Origin: UBA12481 sp012523435
Lineage (GTDB): Bacteria; Bacteroidota; Bacteroidia; Bacteroidales; UBA12481
Assembly: GCA_028686135.1 (NCBI GenBank)
Contig: JAQUCP010000001.1
Span: 62,001-126,000 of the forward strand
Reading direction: 5' to 3'
Length of the DNA: 64,000 nucleotides
Position numbers and translations under genes: made by a program. The notes under the pieces were generated by a model, which saw nothing but the letters and a program-made list of their open reading frames with translations, was not told the origin of the DNA and searched no databases. Shown here one piece after another: positions 33,456 to 43,042 of this stretch (position 1 is the first letter of the stretch; every line of letters starts with the position of its first letter).

Positions 33456-33604
33456 TACCTAACGCCTTAGTTTTTTCTTAAAATGTGATTAAAAAGCAGA
33501 TTATCAGATCAATATTTTTTATCCTACTTCACTTCTAAGACCGGATTCCAACCGCTTCATTAAAAAAAACTATCTTAGCAGGATATAACTATCTTGGGAA
33601 AACA

Positions 33605-34357
33605 ATGGCAACCGATGCCCTGATTATCATACCGACGTATAAAGAGGCCGATAATATTCGAAACATTATTACCGCCATCTTTGGCCTGCCAAAACAGTTC
33701 GACATACTCGTGGTGGATGATAACTCCCCCGACGAAACCGCCGCAATCGTCAGAGAATTACAAACTTCCTACCCCAACCAACTGTTCCTGATGGAACGAC
33801 CAGGGAAAATGGGGCTCGGAACAGCCTATATCGCGGGTTTTAAATGGGCCCTCCAACACCAATATCAATTCGTGTTCGAAATGGATGCCGATTTCTCCCA
33901 TAACCCTAACGACCTAATCCCGCTCTACGAAGCTTGCCGAGATAACCAGGCCGGAATGAGTATCGGTAGCCGATACAAAAAAGGCGTGGCAATTGTCAAC
34001 TGGCCCCTCGGACGACTGCTCATGTCATACTTCGCTTCTCTCTACGTCCGACTAATCACCCGAATGGATATCCGCGACGCAACCGCCGGCTTCGTCTGCC
34101 TGTCACGTACCCTCCTGGAAAAACTTGATCTGGATAAAATCCGAATGAAAGGCTACGGCTTCCAGATCGAAATGAAATTCAAAACATGGAAACTGGGATT
34201 CCCCATCGTCGAAGTTCCCGTGATTTTCATTAACCGAGAAATCGGAACATCCAAAATGAGCGGCGGAATTTTTAGCGAAGCTTTTATGGGCGTTATCCGG
34301 ATGAAAATCAGTAGCCTACGCAGAAACTACGCGAAACATATTAGCAATCGGCCATGA
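33605..34357 (+). CDS. Polyprenol-phosphate mannosyltransferase-like GT2 glycosyltransferase
   Basis: A 250-residue GT-A glycosyltransferase of family 2. It has the nucleotide-binding IIIPTYKEADNI, VVDDNSPDETA, the donor DAD motif in FEMDADFSHNP, GSRYKKG and the acceptor-region RDATAGFVCLSR, all as in dolichol/polyprenol monophosphomannose synthases. It should move a sugar (mannose by family) from the nucleotide donor to polyprenyl phosphate on the cytoplasmic face. No C-terminal membrane helices are present, so it is the soluble Dpm1-like form. The dihydroorotase gene starts within its last 4 bases. Confidence 0.87.
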   Translation: MATDALIIIPTYKEADNIRNIITAIFGLPKQFDILVVDDNSPDETAAIVRELQTSYPNQLFLMERPGKMGLGTAYIAGFKWALQHQYQFVFEMDADFSHNPNDLIPLYEACRDNQAGMSIGSRYKKGVAIVNWPLGRLLMSYFASLYVRLITRMDIRDATAGFVCLSRTLLEKLDLDKIRMKGYGFQIEMKFKTWKLGFPIVEVPVIFINREIGTSKMSGGIFSEAFMGVIRMKISSLRRNYAKHISNRP

Positions 34358-35700
34358 AATCAACGCTGATCACCAATGCCCGGATTATCAACGAAAACCG
34401 GAACTTTACCGGGCACCTGCTGATCCGCGGTCAATACATCGAAAAAATCTGGGCTGATACCTACCCCCCCTCAGTCGCACCACAAACCGAAATCATCAAC
34501 GCCCAAGGTAAATGGCTCCTCCCAGGCGTGATCGACGATCAGGTGCACTTCCGCGAACCAGGCCTTACCCATAAGGGCGACCTCTATACTGAACCCAAAG
34601 CCGCAGTGGCCGGTGGAGTAACATCCTTCATGGATATGCCCAACACCACACCTTCAACAACCACTCAAGCCCTGCTAAACGAAAAGATCAGCCTGGCCGC
34701 CTCAAAAAGCATCGCCAACTTTGGGTTCTTTATCGGAGCAACTAACGATAACATCGAAGAACTAAAGAAAACCGACCCAAGAACTACCTGCGGAATCAAA
34801 GTGTTCATGGGCTCCTCGACGGGAAATCTGCTGGTGGACGACCCACAAGCTCTCGATGCCATCTTCCGACTCCGCAAATTACCAATCGCGGTACACGCGG
34901 AAGATGATACGATCATCAAGAAAAATCTGGAAACATACAGAAGCCGCTATGGCGATGATATCCCCATGGAGATGCACCCACTGATCCGGAGCACCGAAGC
35001 CTGTTTCCAGGCCAGTAGCCTGGCCGTTAGCCTGGCCCAACTACATAAGTCGCGCCTCCACCTGATCCACCTCTCCACCGCACAGGAAATCTCCCTGCTG
35101 GGAAAAAGTGCCCGACTATCTCAAAAATTGATCACAGCCGAAGTGTGCGTACACCATCTTTGGTTCGACGACCAGGATTATGAGGCTAAGGGATCCCTCA
35201 TCAAATGGAACCCGGCAATCAAACGGGCAGAGGATCGGGAGGCCCTCATTGCCGCCCTACTCGATAACCACCTGGATATCATCGCCACAGACCACGCCCC
35301 ACATACCCTGGCAGAAAAAGACCGACCCTATACCCTCGCCCCATCAGGCGCTCCAATGGTCCAACACTCCCTCCCCCTGATGCTCCAGTTCCACCACCAA
35401 GGAATCATCCCGGTCGAACGTATCGTGGAAAAAATGTGCCACAACCCTGCAGAAATATTCCGTATCAAAAACCGTGGATATATCCGCGAGGGTTACTATG
35501 CCGACCTGGTTATAGTGGACCCAAACGACCCCTGGACAGTCAATTCACATAATATATTATATAAGTGCGGCTGGTCGCCCCTGCAAGGTACCCTCCTGAA
35601 ATCCAGGGTGTGCCAAACATTCGTCAACGGCCACCTGGCTTACGACCAGGGCCAGTTCAATGAATCGGAACGGGGAATGGTGCTTGAGTTTGATCGTTAA
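34354..35700 (+). CDS. pyrC: Dihydroorotase PyrC (class I type)
   Basis: A 448-residue amidohydrolase. Motifs: LPGVIDDQVHFREPGLTHKG (metal site), GVTSFMDMPNT, HAEDD, HLIHLSTAQE and TDHAPHTLAEK. It closes carbamoyl-aspartate to dihydroorotate in pyrimidine synthesis. The usual H-x-H zinc pair reads Q-V-H here, that is, the first metal histidine is replaced by glutamine; I recall the same replacement in other Bacteroidota, but it should be checked. The lysine normally carboxylated appears to be in GIKVFMGSS. It overlaps the glycosyltransferase gene by 4 bases, so the two are translationally coupled. Confidence 0.87.
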   Translation: MKSTLITNARIINENRNFTGHLLIRGQYIEKIWADTYPPSVAPQTEIINAQGKWLLPGVIDDQVHFREPGLTHKGDLYTEPKAAVAGGVTSFMDMPNTTPSTTTQALLNEKISLAASKSIANFGFFIGATNDNIEELKKTDPRTTCGIKVFMGSSTGNLLVDDPQALDAIFRLRKLPIAVHAEDDTIIKKNLETYRSRYGDDIPMEMHPLIRSTEACFQASSLAVSLAQLHKSRLHLIHLSTAQEISLLGKSARLSQKLITAEVCVHHLWFDDQDYEAKGSLIKWNPAIKRAEDREALIAALLDNHLDIIATDHAPHTLAEKDRPYTLAPSGAPMVQHSLPLMLQFHHQGIIPVERIVEKMCHNPAEIFRIKNRGYIREGYYADLVIVDPNDPWTVNSHNILYKCGWSPLQGTLLKSRVCQTFVNGHLAYDQGQFNESERGMVLEFDR

Positions 35701-35748
35701 ACCCTTAATCAGATCAACAACTACCTTACTCCACTGATTTTCAGTACA

Positions 35749-36777
35749 TTACCGGGCAACCCGACCGGAGGTATCACCTGACATCAGTTTTTCGGTCTCT
35801 TCAACCGTAACCAGATTATAATCACCATAAATGGTATGCTTCAGACAAGAAGCCGCCACAGCAAAGTTTAAGGCTTCCTGATCATCACCATAGGAGAGCA
35901 AACCATAGATCAGTCCGCCCATGAAGGCATCACCGCCCCCGACACGGTCAACAATATCAGTGATCCGGTAGCGGGGGGCTGTCAACAGAGAAGTCCCGTT
36001 CCATAAAACACCCGACCACTCATTCTGATTTGCATTGATAGAACCACGGAGGGTAGTGATCACTTTTTTGCATTTTGGGAAGCGGCTCATGATCTGTTTG
36101 GAAACGGACTCATAAGCGTTACCTTCAACCAGTCCGGCCGTCACGTCGACTCCTTCTGGCTTAATACCCAGCACCTTATCAGCATCCTCCTCATTGCCAA
36201 GAATGATATCGCAGCCAGCTACCAGAGCTGGCATCACTTCTCCGGCCCCTTTGCCATATTTCCAAAGATTCTTTCGGTAGTTCAAGTCACAGGAGACCAT
36301 GATACCCTTTTCGTTGGCTTTTTGGATCGCTTCCAAGCATGCATCAGCCGCGCCTTGGGAAACCGCAGGGGTAATTCCAGTCCAATGAAACCAGGTAGCA
36401 CCCTCCAGCACCGTGTCCCAATCGATCATGCTTGGAGTGATCTCAGCAAGAGAGGAGTGAGCACGGTCATAAATAACTTTACTACTCCGGCTGACTGCTC
36501 CTGTTTCTAGGAAATAGATTCCCATACGGTCGCCGCCATAAATGATTTTGTCCACTCCGACTCCGAATTTCCGGAGCTCTGCTGTACAGGAAGCAGCAAT
36601 GTCGTTCTGCGGCAACCGGGTTATGAAATCAACAGGAATCCCGAAATTGGCAAGGGAGACTGCCACGTTGGCTTCGGCGCCGCCAAATGTTGCGCTGAGG
36701 CTGGTACTCTGTCCAAACCGGAGATATCCCGGCGTTGCCAGGCGCAACATCACCTCTCCAAATGTTATCACTCTCAT
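35749..36777 (-). CDS. PfkB-family sugar kinase, 2-keto-3-deoxygluconate kinase-like
   Basis: A 342-residue ribokinase-fold protein. The N-terminus MRVITFGEVMLRL and GGAEANVAVSLANFG bind the sugar, and the C-terminal signature DRVGGGDAFMGGLIYGLL holds the catalytic Asp. The whole pattern, including CDLNYRKNLW, is that of KDG kinases (KdgK), which phosphorylate 2-keto-3-deoxygluconate from uronate catabolism. No KDPG aldolase or uronate genes are adjacent, so the substrate is inferred from family resemblance only. Confidence 0.8.
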   Translation of the reverse strand: MRVITFGEVMLRLATPGYLRFGQSTSLSATFGGAEANVAVSLANFGIPVDFITRLPQNDIAASCTAELRKFGVGVDKIIYGGDRMGIYFLETGAVSRSSKVIYDRAHSSLAEITPSMIDWDTVLEGATWFHWTGITPAVSQGAADACLEAIQKANEKGIMVSCDLNYRKNLWKYGKGAGEVMPALVAGCDIILGNEEDADKVLGIKPEGVDVTAGLVEGNAYESVSKQIMSRFPKCKKVITTLRGSINANQNEWSGVLWNGTSLLTAPRYRITDIVDRVGGGDAFMGGLIYGLLSYGDDQEALNFAVAASCLKHTIYGDYNLVTVEETEKLMSGDTSGRVAR

Positions 36778-36810
36778 GATCGATTTATTTCAATTTTAAA
36801 GATATCGCAG

Positions 36811-38691
36811 TTATCTGATTTCCCTTAGCAGTACATGATGAAACGTGATGGCCGAATGGCCGAGGTACAACACCCTGAACTCCACATTTTTCTGATACTC
36901 CTCCAGGTCCAGATCGAGCCAGTAATACGCAAACTCATCATTTTCAACCTGTTCCGACTTAATCACCAAGCTTTGTAGTTTTCGGTGTCCGTAATCGGCA
37001 GTAACATCAAGGACGGCGATATCCTTCCCATCCCGGGCATCATCCACACGCAAATAGAAGCCAACCTGGTACGATCCATGACCCAAGGAGGTATCGGGAC
37101 CATAAACCAGATGTTTACCAAAGCATTCATGGCAAGATGAATCAGCCAAAACGACCGTATTCCCGCTAATCGAATCGGTCAGAATCTGGTCCTGGATGGT
37201 TATCAGATCGTGAACCGTGTACTGTTGAAGTCGCGGCACTCGCTCGTACTCACTTATCGCACAGTTTGCCAGGTTCATCGGATCACCCTTTCGTTTGAGC
37301 AAATAACCATACTGCATCAAGGAATCAGGGAATTCCTCCATCCACATATCTTTGATAACATAAAGCTTTGGTTTTGAGAAAACCTCCCTAATCTGTTCGG
37401 GCCGGCGGTTAAATTCGCGCTCATGCGGGATAGCAGCTATGTGGTATGGATTCGGGCAGGCGGAGATATACGAATTCCAGTAATCCGCCACAATACCGAT
37501 GTCGCCCAGTGTTTTCAGCTCTCCCACCACTTTAATCATCGGCTGGAGGGTTTTCGGGTACACCAATTTCAGGTAATGGATACTACTATAGCCCCCAAGC
37601 AGTGCTATCATCAGGGCAAGAAACTGGAATATTCTTCTTTTGGAATTCAAGTTTTCAATTCCGATCAGGATCAGGATCAGCATTCCAATATAGATCCCGG
37701 AAAAATATCTGCGCGATAGGCCATTCAGGTAAGCCCAGTTTGAGAGTACAATTACGGCCAATAAGGCCAACATATCGATCAAAAAAAACAGGAATAGATA
37801 TCGTTGTTTCCCAGCCACTCTGGGTTTATGGAGAATCAGGGCTCCAATCAGGACAATCGTGAGAATTCCGAACAGACTAAGAAGCCAGGTTTCCTTCTGA
37901 AAGCTTAAGATTTGCCAGAGGTTGGTGGCCAGCAGGCTGATCGACTCACCAATTTGGGGGATGGTATTAAAAATCGTTTGATTATAAGCTTCTGTTTTAA
38001 TGGCGTGATCCTTAGCCAGGAAGATCAACAGCAGGCTTAGCGTACTCACTCCCAGGGGCAGGTAGAATTGCTGGCTCCTCAGCACCTGTGATAACGCAAT
38101 TCGCTCATTGATTGACCGATACCCAATAACTAGTAAAATCGAAAGGATACAAGTTACGGTGAGGTCAGAGGCCCACAACGACAATGCCAGCAGCAGCACA
38201 GACAGGATCAGGGCGACTGGGCTCATCCGGTTGGTGGGGTTAGGGTACTCTTTGATAAAAGTCAGGTACAGGGCTAACGGAATCAGGGAGTACTGGACCC
38301 CAAAAGGAAATCTCAGAAAACCAAAAAACCAGTAGGTAGGGAAAAACCAGGCAATGGCTAAGATGGTTACGCTTAAGCGGGAATGAAAGACCTTGGACAG
38401 GAATCCAAAGCCCACAAAAAGAATCAGATAATGGATGATGGATTCTGCCCAGACCACCGATAATCCGAGAAGATGATGCAGTGGCCATGCCAGCAGGGGT
38501 ATCAATGCTCCACCCCGATCCTGGCCCCAGGGATACCAATCCTGAGGCAGCTGAAGATCTTTGATCATCAGGATATTAATGGCATCATCGGAGTTTAGCA
38601 GAGGGAAGAAGGCCGACGAGTAGAGGAAAAACGAGGCCAATCCTATTGGCAGCCACAGCACTAGAGATCCCGGTAATTCTTTTGTTCTCAA
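36811..38691 (-). CDS. Large polytopic membrane protein, possible GT-C glycosyltransferase
   Basis: A 626-residue protein I do not recognise. About ten hydrophobic helices fill residues 10-385, followed by a soluble C-terminal domain of roughly 240 residues. The first loop has NSDDA followed by WGQDRGG, and an acidic pair in the first periplasmic loop is typical of GT-C polyprenyl-phosphate-dependent glycosyltransferases, which is the best guess. The start is unusual: only a TTG at 38691 (or a GTG ten codons later) precedes the first helix, with an in-frame stop two codons upstream. It lies downstream of the aspartate kinase in the same direction. Confidence 0.65.
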   Translation of the reverse strand: MRTKELPGSLVLWLPIGLASFFLYSSAFFPLLNSDDAINILMIKDLQLPQDWYPWGQDRGGALIPLLAWPLHHLLGLSVVWAESIIHYLILFVGFGFLSKVFHSRLSVTILAIAWFFPTYWFFGFLRFPFGVQYSLIPLALYLTFIKEYPNPTNRMSPVALILSVLLLALSLWASDLTVTCILSILLVIGYRSINERIALSQVLRSQQFYLPLGVSTLSLLLIFLAKDHAIKTEAYNQTIFNTIPQIGESISLLATNLWQILSFQKETWLLSLFGILTIVLIGALILHKPRVAGKQRYLFLFFLIDMLALLAVIVLSNWAYLNGLSRRYFSGIYIGMLILILIGIENLNSKRRIFQFLALMIALLGGYSSIHYLKLVYPKTLQPMIKVVGELKTLGDIGIVADYWNSYISACPNPYHIAAIPHEREFNRRPEQIREVFSKPKLYVIKDMWMEEFPDSLMQYGYLLKRKGDPMNLANCAISEYERVPRLQQYTVHDLITIQDQILTDSISGNTVVLADSSCHECFGKHLVYGPDTSLGHGSYQVGFYLRVDDARDGKDIAVLDVTADYGHRKLQSLVIKSEQVENDEFAYYWLDLDLEEYQKNVEFRVLYLGHSAITFHHVLLREIR

Positions 38692-38795
38692 GCTTTAAGG
38701 TTACACTTTTCTCAATGAAAACATTAGGGGAAGATACAACTTTTCCGCAAGTCAAAATTCGCCCTAACCGGTCAGGACACGACAGGCATCCCAGC

Positions 38796-39631
38796 TTACG
38801 CTAAGACAAACCGGGCAGTTTTCCGGCTTAACTGTTGGACCAGAATCCTTCGGCCTTCGGTCATTCTCCGGATCGATTCTGGGTGATAGCGACGGATAGT
38901 CACTAACTCCAACCCACTGTTATAGAGAATCCTAAACCGCGGCAACATTGATTGAATCANNNNNNNNNNNNNNNNNNNNNNNNNNNNNNNNNNNNNNNNN
39001 NNNNNNNNNNNNNNNNNNNNNNNNNNNNNNNNNNNNNNNNNNNNNNNNNNNNNNNNNNNGAGTCGCCATTTGAAGCCCTCCCAATAAACCCCTGGGTTAT
39101 CACGATTCCACGTGATTGGCCCATCGCATTCAGAATTTTTTCACGCGACTGTTGCCATTCAACCCCTGCATCTCGGTACACCGAATCTGTTATCACTAAA
39201 TCCCTGGCATCCAGATAATCACAAGCAAATCCCTGCTCCTCAAAATAGGTTCTAATCAAGGCCGTCGATAACAATTCTCCGTACACAACCAGCTGATCGT
39301 AATCACGGTCCGCTGAGGAACCCGGCTCTTTATTCAGGAGCTCTCTGATCTCCTTGAAATAGGGTTCCAGGTATCTTTTCCAGGCCGAATCCGGGTCTAA
39401 ACAGAGCTGGCTGACCATATTGAAATGGTAATCAAGGATTTGCAGCAACATACGCTCTGTATCAGCTTTTATCCGCCAATTAGCGACCAGCTGTTCAAAA
39501 GCGTTGGTCATCTTGTTTAGAGCAGACAATACCACCACGGCCGGCTGTTCGGCCGTTCGAAGCAGCCCCAAGAGGTGCTGTACAGCTTCCGGGGTTTTTA
39601 GGATACCCCCTCCAAATTTGTGCACGATCAT
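38796..39631 (-). CDS. Aspartate kinase, interrupted by an assembly gap
   Basis: The N-terminal part (39631 down to 39060, about 190 residues) begins MIVHKFGGGILKTPEAVQ and includes VVVLSALNKMT, GELLSTALI and DARDLVITD, as in monofunctional aspartokinases. On the other side of the N run the frame resumes at 38959 as about 53 residues (RILYNSGLELVTIRRY, then ILVQQLSRKTARFVLA) ending in TAA at 38796. This C-terminus is the family's usual ACT-region tail, so the two pieces are one gene. The enzyme phosphorylates aspartate for lysine, threonine and methionine synthesis. Around 200 residues are hidden. Confidence 0.85.
38960..39059. other. Assembly gap (100 N)
   Basis: Exactly 100 N bases, a common placeholder length. 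It interrupts the aspartate kinase gene; the missing coding length of about 600 bases suggests that the true gap is larger than drawn. Confidence 0.98.
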
Positions 39632-39682
39632 GGCGTCAAAGTTGTCAACTTTTAATAAAAGTTATCTACTTTAAGGCAAAAA

Positions 39683-40696
39683 ATGAAAAGCTACCACATA
39701 ACCACTCTCAATGAGTTTATCATCAGGCGGCAAGCTGATTTCCCCTACGCAAAAGGAGAGCTTTCGAGGCTCCTAAGTCACTTGGGCATAGCGGCTAAGA
39801 TTGTCAGCAAGAAGATCAACAAGGCCGGATTAGTGGATATTTTGGGGGAATCCGGGGAGGTGAATGTCCAGGGCGAAGAGCAGGTTAAACTCGATCTTTT
39901 TGCCGATCAGACATTCATATCCGCATTGAAAGCCAGCGGAGAGGTGTGTGGCTTTGTAACGGAGGAAAACTCGGAAATCATCACGTTTGAGGACAATCTC
40001 TCGCGCGATGGGAAGTACATTTTCCTGATGGATCCGCTCGACGGATCTTCGAACGTGGATGTTAATGTCTCCGTTGGAACGATTTTCGGGATCTACCGCA
40101 GGGTCACGCAGCGGGGGCACCTGGCCGGGCAGGAAGATTTTCTTCAGGAAGGGAGCCGGATGGTGGCTGCTGGGTATGTAATTTACGGCTCCTCCACGAT
40201 GTTGGTTTACACGACGGGTAAGGGAGTGAATGGCTTTACCCTGGATCCATCCATTGGCGAATTTTGCCTTTCTCATCCTGATATCCGGATGCCGGAAACC
40301 GGCACGATATACTCCATCAACGAAGGCCACTATGCACGATTTCCTGACGGGGTAAAGCGATACATTAAATACTGCCAAGAGATTGATCCTCCCACCTCCA
40401 GGCCTTATACATCACGGTACATCGGATCGCTGGTGGCCGATTTTCACCGAAACCTGTTGAAAGGCGGGATCTTCCTTTACCCATCAACTGCAAAGGCTCC
40501 ATCGGGGAAACTGAGGCTGGCCTATGAGTGTAATCCCATAGCATTCATAGCTGAGCAAGCAGGCGGAAAGGCTTCCGATGGCGAAAAACGCACCCTCGAC
40601 CAGAAACCCACCTCGCTACACCAACGAACTCCGTATTATGTTGGGAGTCTCCGGATGGTTGAGCTGCTGGAGGAGTTTCTGCAACAAAATAGTTGA
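39683..40696 (+). CDS. fbp: Class I fructose-1,6-bisphosphatase
   Basis: A 337-residue sugar phosphatase. The metal/substrate motif FLMDPLDGSSNVDVNVSVGTIF, the earlier EENSEI acidic site, YVIYGSSTMLVYT and the C-terminal KLRLAYECNPIAFIAEQAGG are all class I FBPase signatures. It hydrolyses fructose-1,6-bisphosphate in gluconeogenesis. The ATG start at 39683 is 51 bases from the divergent aspartate kinase start; the gap contains the short palindrome AAGTTGTCAACTT near 39640-39652 that could be an operator or part of divergent promoters. Confidence 0.94.
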   Translation: MKSYHITTLNEFIIRRQADFPYAKGELSRLLSHLGIAAKIVSKKINKAGLVDILGESGEVNVQGEEQVKLDLFADQTFISALKASGEVCGFVTEENSEIITFEDNLSRDGKYIFLMDPLDGSSNVDVNVSVGTIFGIYRRVTQRGHLAGQEDFLQEGSRMVAAGYVIYGSSTMLVYTTGKGVNGFTLDPSIGEFCLSHPDIRMPETGTIYSINEGHYARFPDGVKRYIKYCQEIDPPTSRPYTSRYIGSLVADFHRNLLKGGIFLYPSTAKAPSGKLRLAYECNPIAFIAEQAGGKASDGEKRTLDQKPTSLHQRTPYYVGSLRMVELLEEFLQQNS

Positions 40697-40786
40697 TCAG
40701 GAGGACAAGAAGAATTTCCAGAAATTTGCATCTAACGTGAAGAATTCCATGGCTAACTGATATCTTTACACATCAATAGCCGAACC

Positions 40787-42979
40787 ATGCGACCCCGAAC
40801 CCCATACAAACGGAGAATAATCATTTTTCTCCTGGCATGCTTTTTCGCCCTCTTGCCAGATCTATCTTCTGCTCAATCCCGGCCAAAAGTGGCACTGGTT
40901 CTCAGTGGTGGTGGAGCAGCTGGGCTGGCTCATATCGGGGTTATCCGTGTGCTCGAAGAGGTGGGTATGCCGGTTGATTATGTCGCCGGAACCAGCATGG
41001 GCTCTATCGTGGGAGCTATGTACGCCATGGGAATGAACTCCCATGAGATGAAACAACTAGTATTGGAGATGGATTGGGAAAGTGTGCTGACCGATGCGGT
41101 TCCCCGCTCCGACCTCTCCTTCGAATACAAAGGAGAGCTGGAGAAGTATTTTTATGATTTCCCGATCACCAAGGAGGGTGTTCACCTGCCGGCGGGGCTC
41201 GTCGCCGGTACTAATATCACTAACATGCTGGCCGGGCTCACGTGGCCTGCATATAATATCCGGAATTTCAATCAGTTACCCAGGCCTTACCTTTGCATTG
41301 GGGCCGATATCGTCAAGGGAGAACAGGTCATTTTGTCCACCGGAGTCCTCCATGATGCCCTCCGTGCCAGCATGGCCATTCCAACCGCCTTCACACCGGT
41401 GGAACTGCACGGTAAATTATTGGTAGATGGTGGTTTTATAAACAATTTCCCGGCCGAAGAGGCCAAAAACATGGGAGCCGATATCATTATCGGAGTGGAC
41501 GTACAACGGGATCTTTATGAGAAAAACGAGCTCAAATCCGTCGTGAGCATCATGAAACAGATCAGCTCCCTGACGCGGGAAGATGTCAACATCCGCAACC
41601 GGGAGTTGTGCGATATCCTCATCCGCCCACGAACGCCCGGCGCCAGCACTATGTCGTTCGGAATGGCAGATGAGATCATGCGCGATGGGGAGCGAATCGC
41701 GCGAGGGCATTTCTCGGAGCTAAAAAAACTTGCCGATCAACTCAACCGGTATCCGGGTCAAACCAAACCAGTCCAGCCACTGCCAAAAGTAGATTCTGTG
41801 TACGTGAAAGAGATGGTGTTTACCGGACTGGAACATGTCAGTCCCGATTATGTTAAACTCAAAATGAACCTGCCCTTCCCAGCCTGGCTCACCCCGAAAG
41901 ATATCTACCGTGCCCTGCAACGCGTTTACGGCACCAACGAATTCGTCAAAGTCACCTACCAGCTCGACCCGGTTATCGATGGCGTTAGGCTTACCGTCCG
42001 TACCGAAGAAAAAGAACAAAACCTGGTCCATATCGGGGCTCATTTTGACAACCTATTCAACGCCAGTCTCTTAGCGCGAGCTAATTTTAAAAACACCTGG
42101 AAAAAAGGGGATCAGCTGTCCATCGACCTCAACCTGGGGGAGAACCCACACCTGAGAAGCTCCTACTATTTCTTGTTCAAAGACAAGAATCAATACGGCC
42201 TCGCCGCCGAATTCAACCGGATCTATGCCTATGATTACTTGGATGGCCGCCGGATACGAAGCTATATCTATCGCGATTTGCTCGTTGAGTTCCTGCTAAG
42301 AACTACCTGGAGAGAGATTTATGCCTCTGATTTTGGGATTCAAAGTGAGCTGGCCTGGTTTTCACCTAACGTTAGCGACTGGGAAATTGATGCCTTTAAC
42401 TCCCGAATGATCAACATTTACGGGCAATTGAGGCTAGATAACTTCAATCGGGTCCCTTATCCTACCTCTGGCCAGAAAGCAGAGCTTACGGTTAGAGGCG
42501 TTAACAGCTTCATCTCGGGTAAGATACATCCAGCCCTGATTCTTGATATGCGATACAGACAAGCAATCCCTCTGTCGGAAAAATTCAGCCTCCAACCCTC
42601 CCTGATGGCCGGCTTTGCCTTTGGCGACACCATCCCCTATCCGTATCGCACCTATCTTGGCGGCCTAGGTTATTACCACAAAAGTCTGATCCCCTTTGTG
42701 GGGAGCGAATATATGGAGCGGGCCTCCAACCATGCCATTGTGCTGCGCACCGATCTCCAATACCGCTTTCGGAACAACCATTACTTTACCCTTAAATGCA
42801 ACGTAGCCAAAGCATTCGACTCTTTCGACAAGTTTCTCGACCCCAAAACATCCCTCGCCGGAATGGGATTAACTTACGGCTATAGCAGTCCGGTTGGGCC
42901 ACTCGAACTCACGCTGATGGGATCGACTGGCTCAAAAAAACCGATCATTTTCATTAACCTGGGTTACTGGATCAGATAA
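40787..42979 (+). CDS. Patatin-like phospholipase fused to surface-antigen (BamA/TamA-like) barrel
   Basis: A 730-residue exported protein. After a signal peptide (residues 1-30) a patatin domain shows the oxyanion loop SGGGAAGLAHIG, the nucleophile elbow GTSMGS with Ser70, and the catalytic Asp214 in VDGGFINNFP. A POTRA-like segment follows (VKEMVFTGLEHVSPDYVK, about 340-410), then a C-terminal barrel of about 320 residues ending INLGYWIR. This is the PlpD-type V autotransporter arrangement: the lipase is attached to its own outer-membrane pore. Substrate and whether the lipase is released are unknown. TATCTTTA at 40761 may be its -7 box. Confidence 0.86.
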   Translation: MRPRTPYKRRIIIFLLACFFALLPDLSSAQSRPKVALVLSGGGAAGLAHIGVIRVLEEVGMPVDYVAGTSMGSIVGAMYAMGMNSHEMKQLVLEMDWESVLTDAVPRSDLSFEYKGELEKYFYDFPITKEGVHLPAGLVAGTNITNMLAGLTWPAYNIRNFNQLPRPYLCIGADIVKGEQVILSTGVLHDALRASMAIPTAFTPVELHGKLLVDGGFINNFPAEEAKNMGADIIIGVDVQRDLYEKNELKSVVSIMKQISSLTREDVNIRNRELCDILIRPRTPGASTMSFGMADEIMRDGERIARGHFSELKKLADQLNRYPGQTKPVQPLPKVDSVYVKEMVFTGLEHVSPDYVKLKMNLPFPAWLTPKDIYRALQRVYGTNEFVKVTYQLDPVIDGVRLTVRTEEKEQNLVHIGAHFDNLFNASLLARANFKNTWKKGDQLSIDLNLGENPHLRSSYYFLFKDKNQYGLAAEFNRIYAYDYLDGRRIRSYIYRDLLVEFLLRTTWREIYASDFGIQSELAWFSPNVSDWEIDAFNSRMINIYGQLRLDNFNRVPYPTSGQKAELTVRGVNSFISGKIHPALILDMRYRQAIPLSEKFSLQPSLMAGFAFGDTIPYPYRTYLGGLGYYHKSLIPFVGSEYMERASNHAIVLRTDLQYRFRNNHYFTLKCNVAKAFDSFDKFLDPKTSLAGMGLTYGYSSPVGPLELTLMGSTGSKKPIIFINLGYWIR

Positions 42980-43006
42980 TCACCCGTACACCCCTGGAGT
43001 GCATGA

Positions 43007-43035
43007 TTGCCATTGGCAATTCCTTGCTATCTTTG
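43007..43035 (+). promoter_or_regulatory. Promoter of mfd
   Basis: TTG (43007-43009), an 18-base spacer, then TATCTTTG (43028-43035), a good Bacteroidota promoter. Its -7 box ends only 7 bases before the mfd ATG at 43043, implying a very short or absent 5' leader. Confidence 0.65.
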
Positions 43036-43042
43036 CCGCGCT

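Noticed and set aside
38952..39218. Plus-strand open frame across the N run
   Set aside because: The frame only stays open because N bases are not read as stops, and the aspartate kinase explains both flanks on the other strand.
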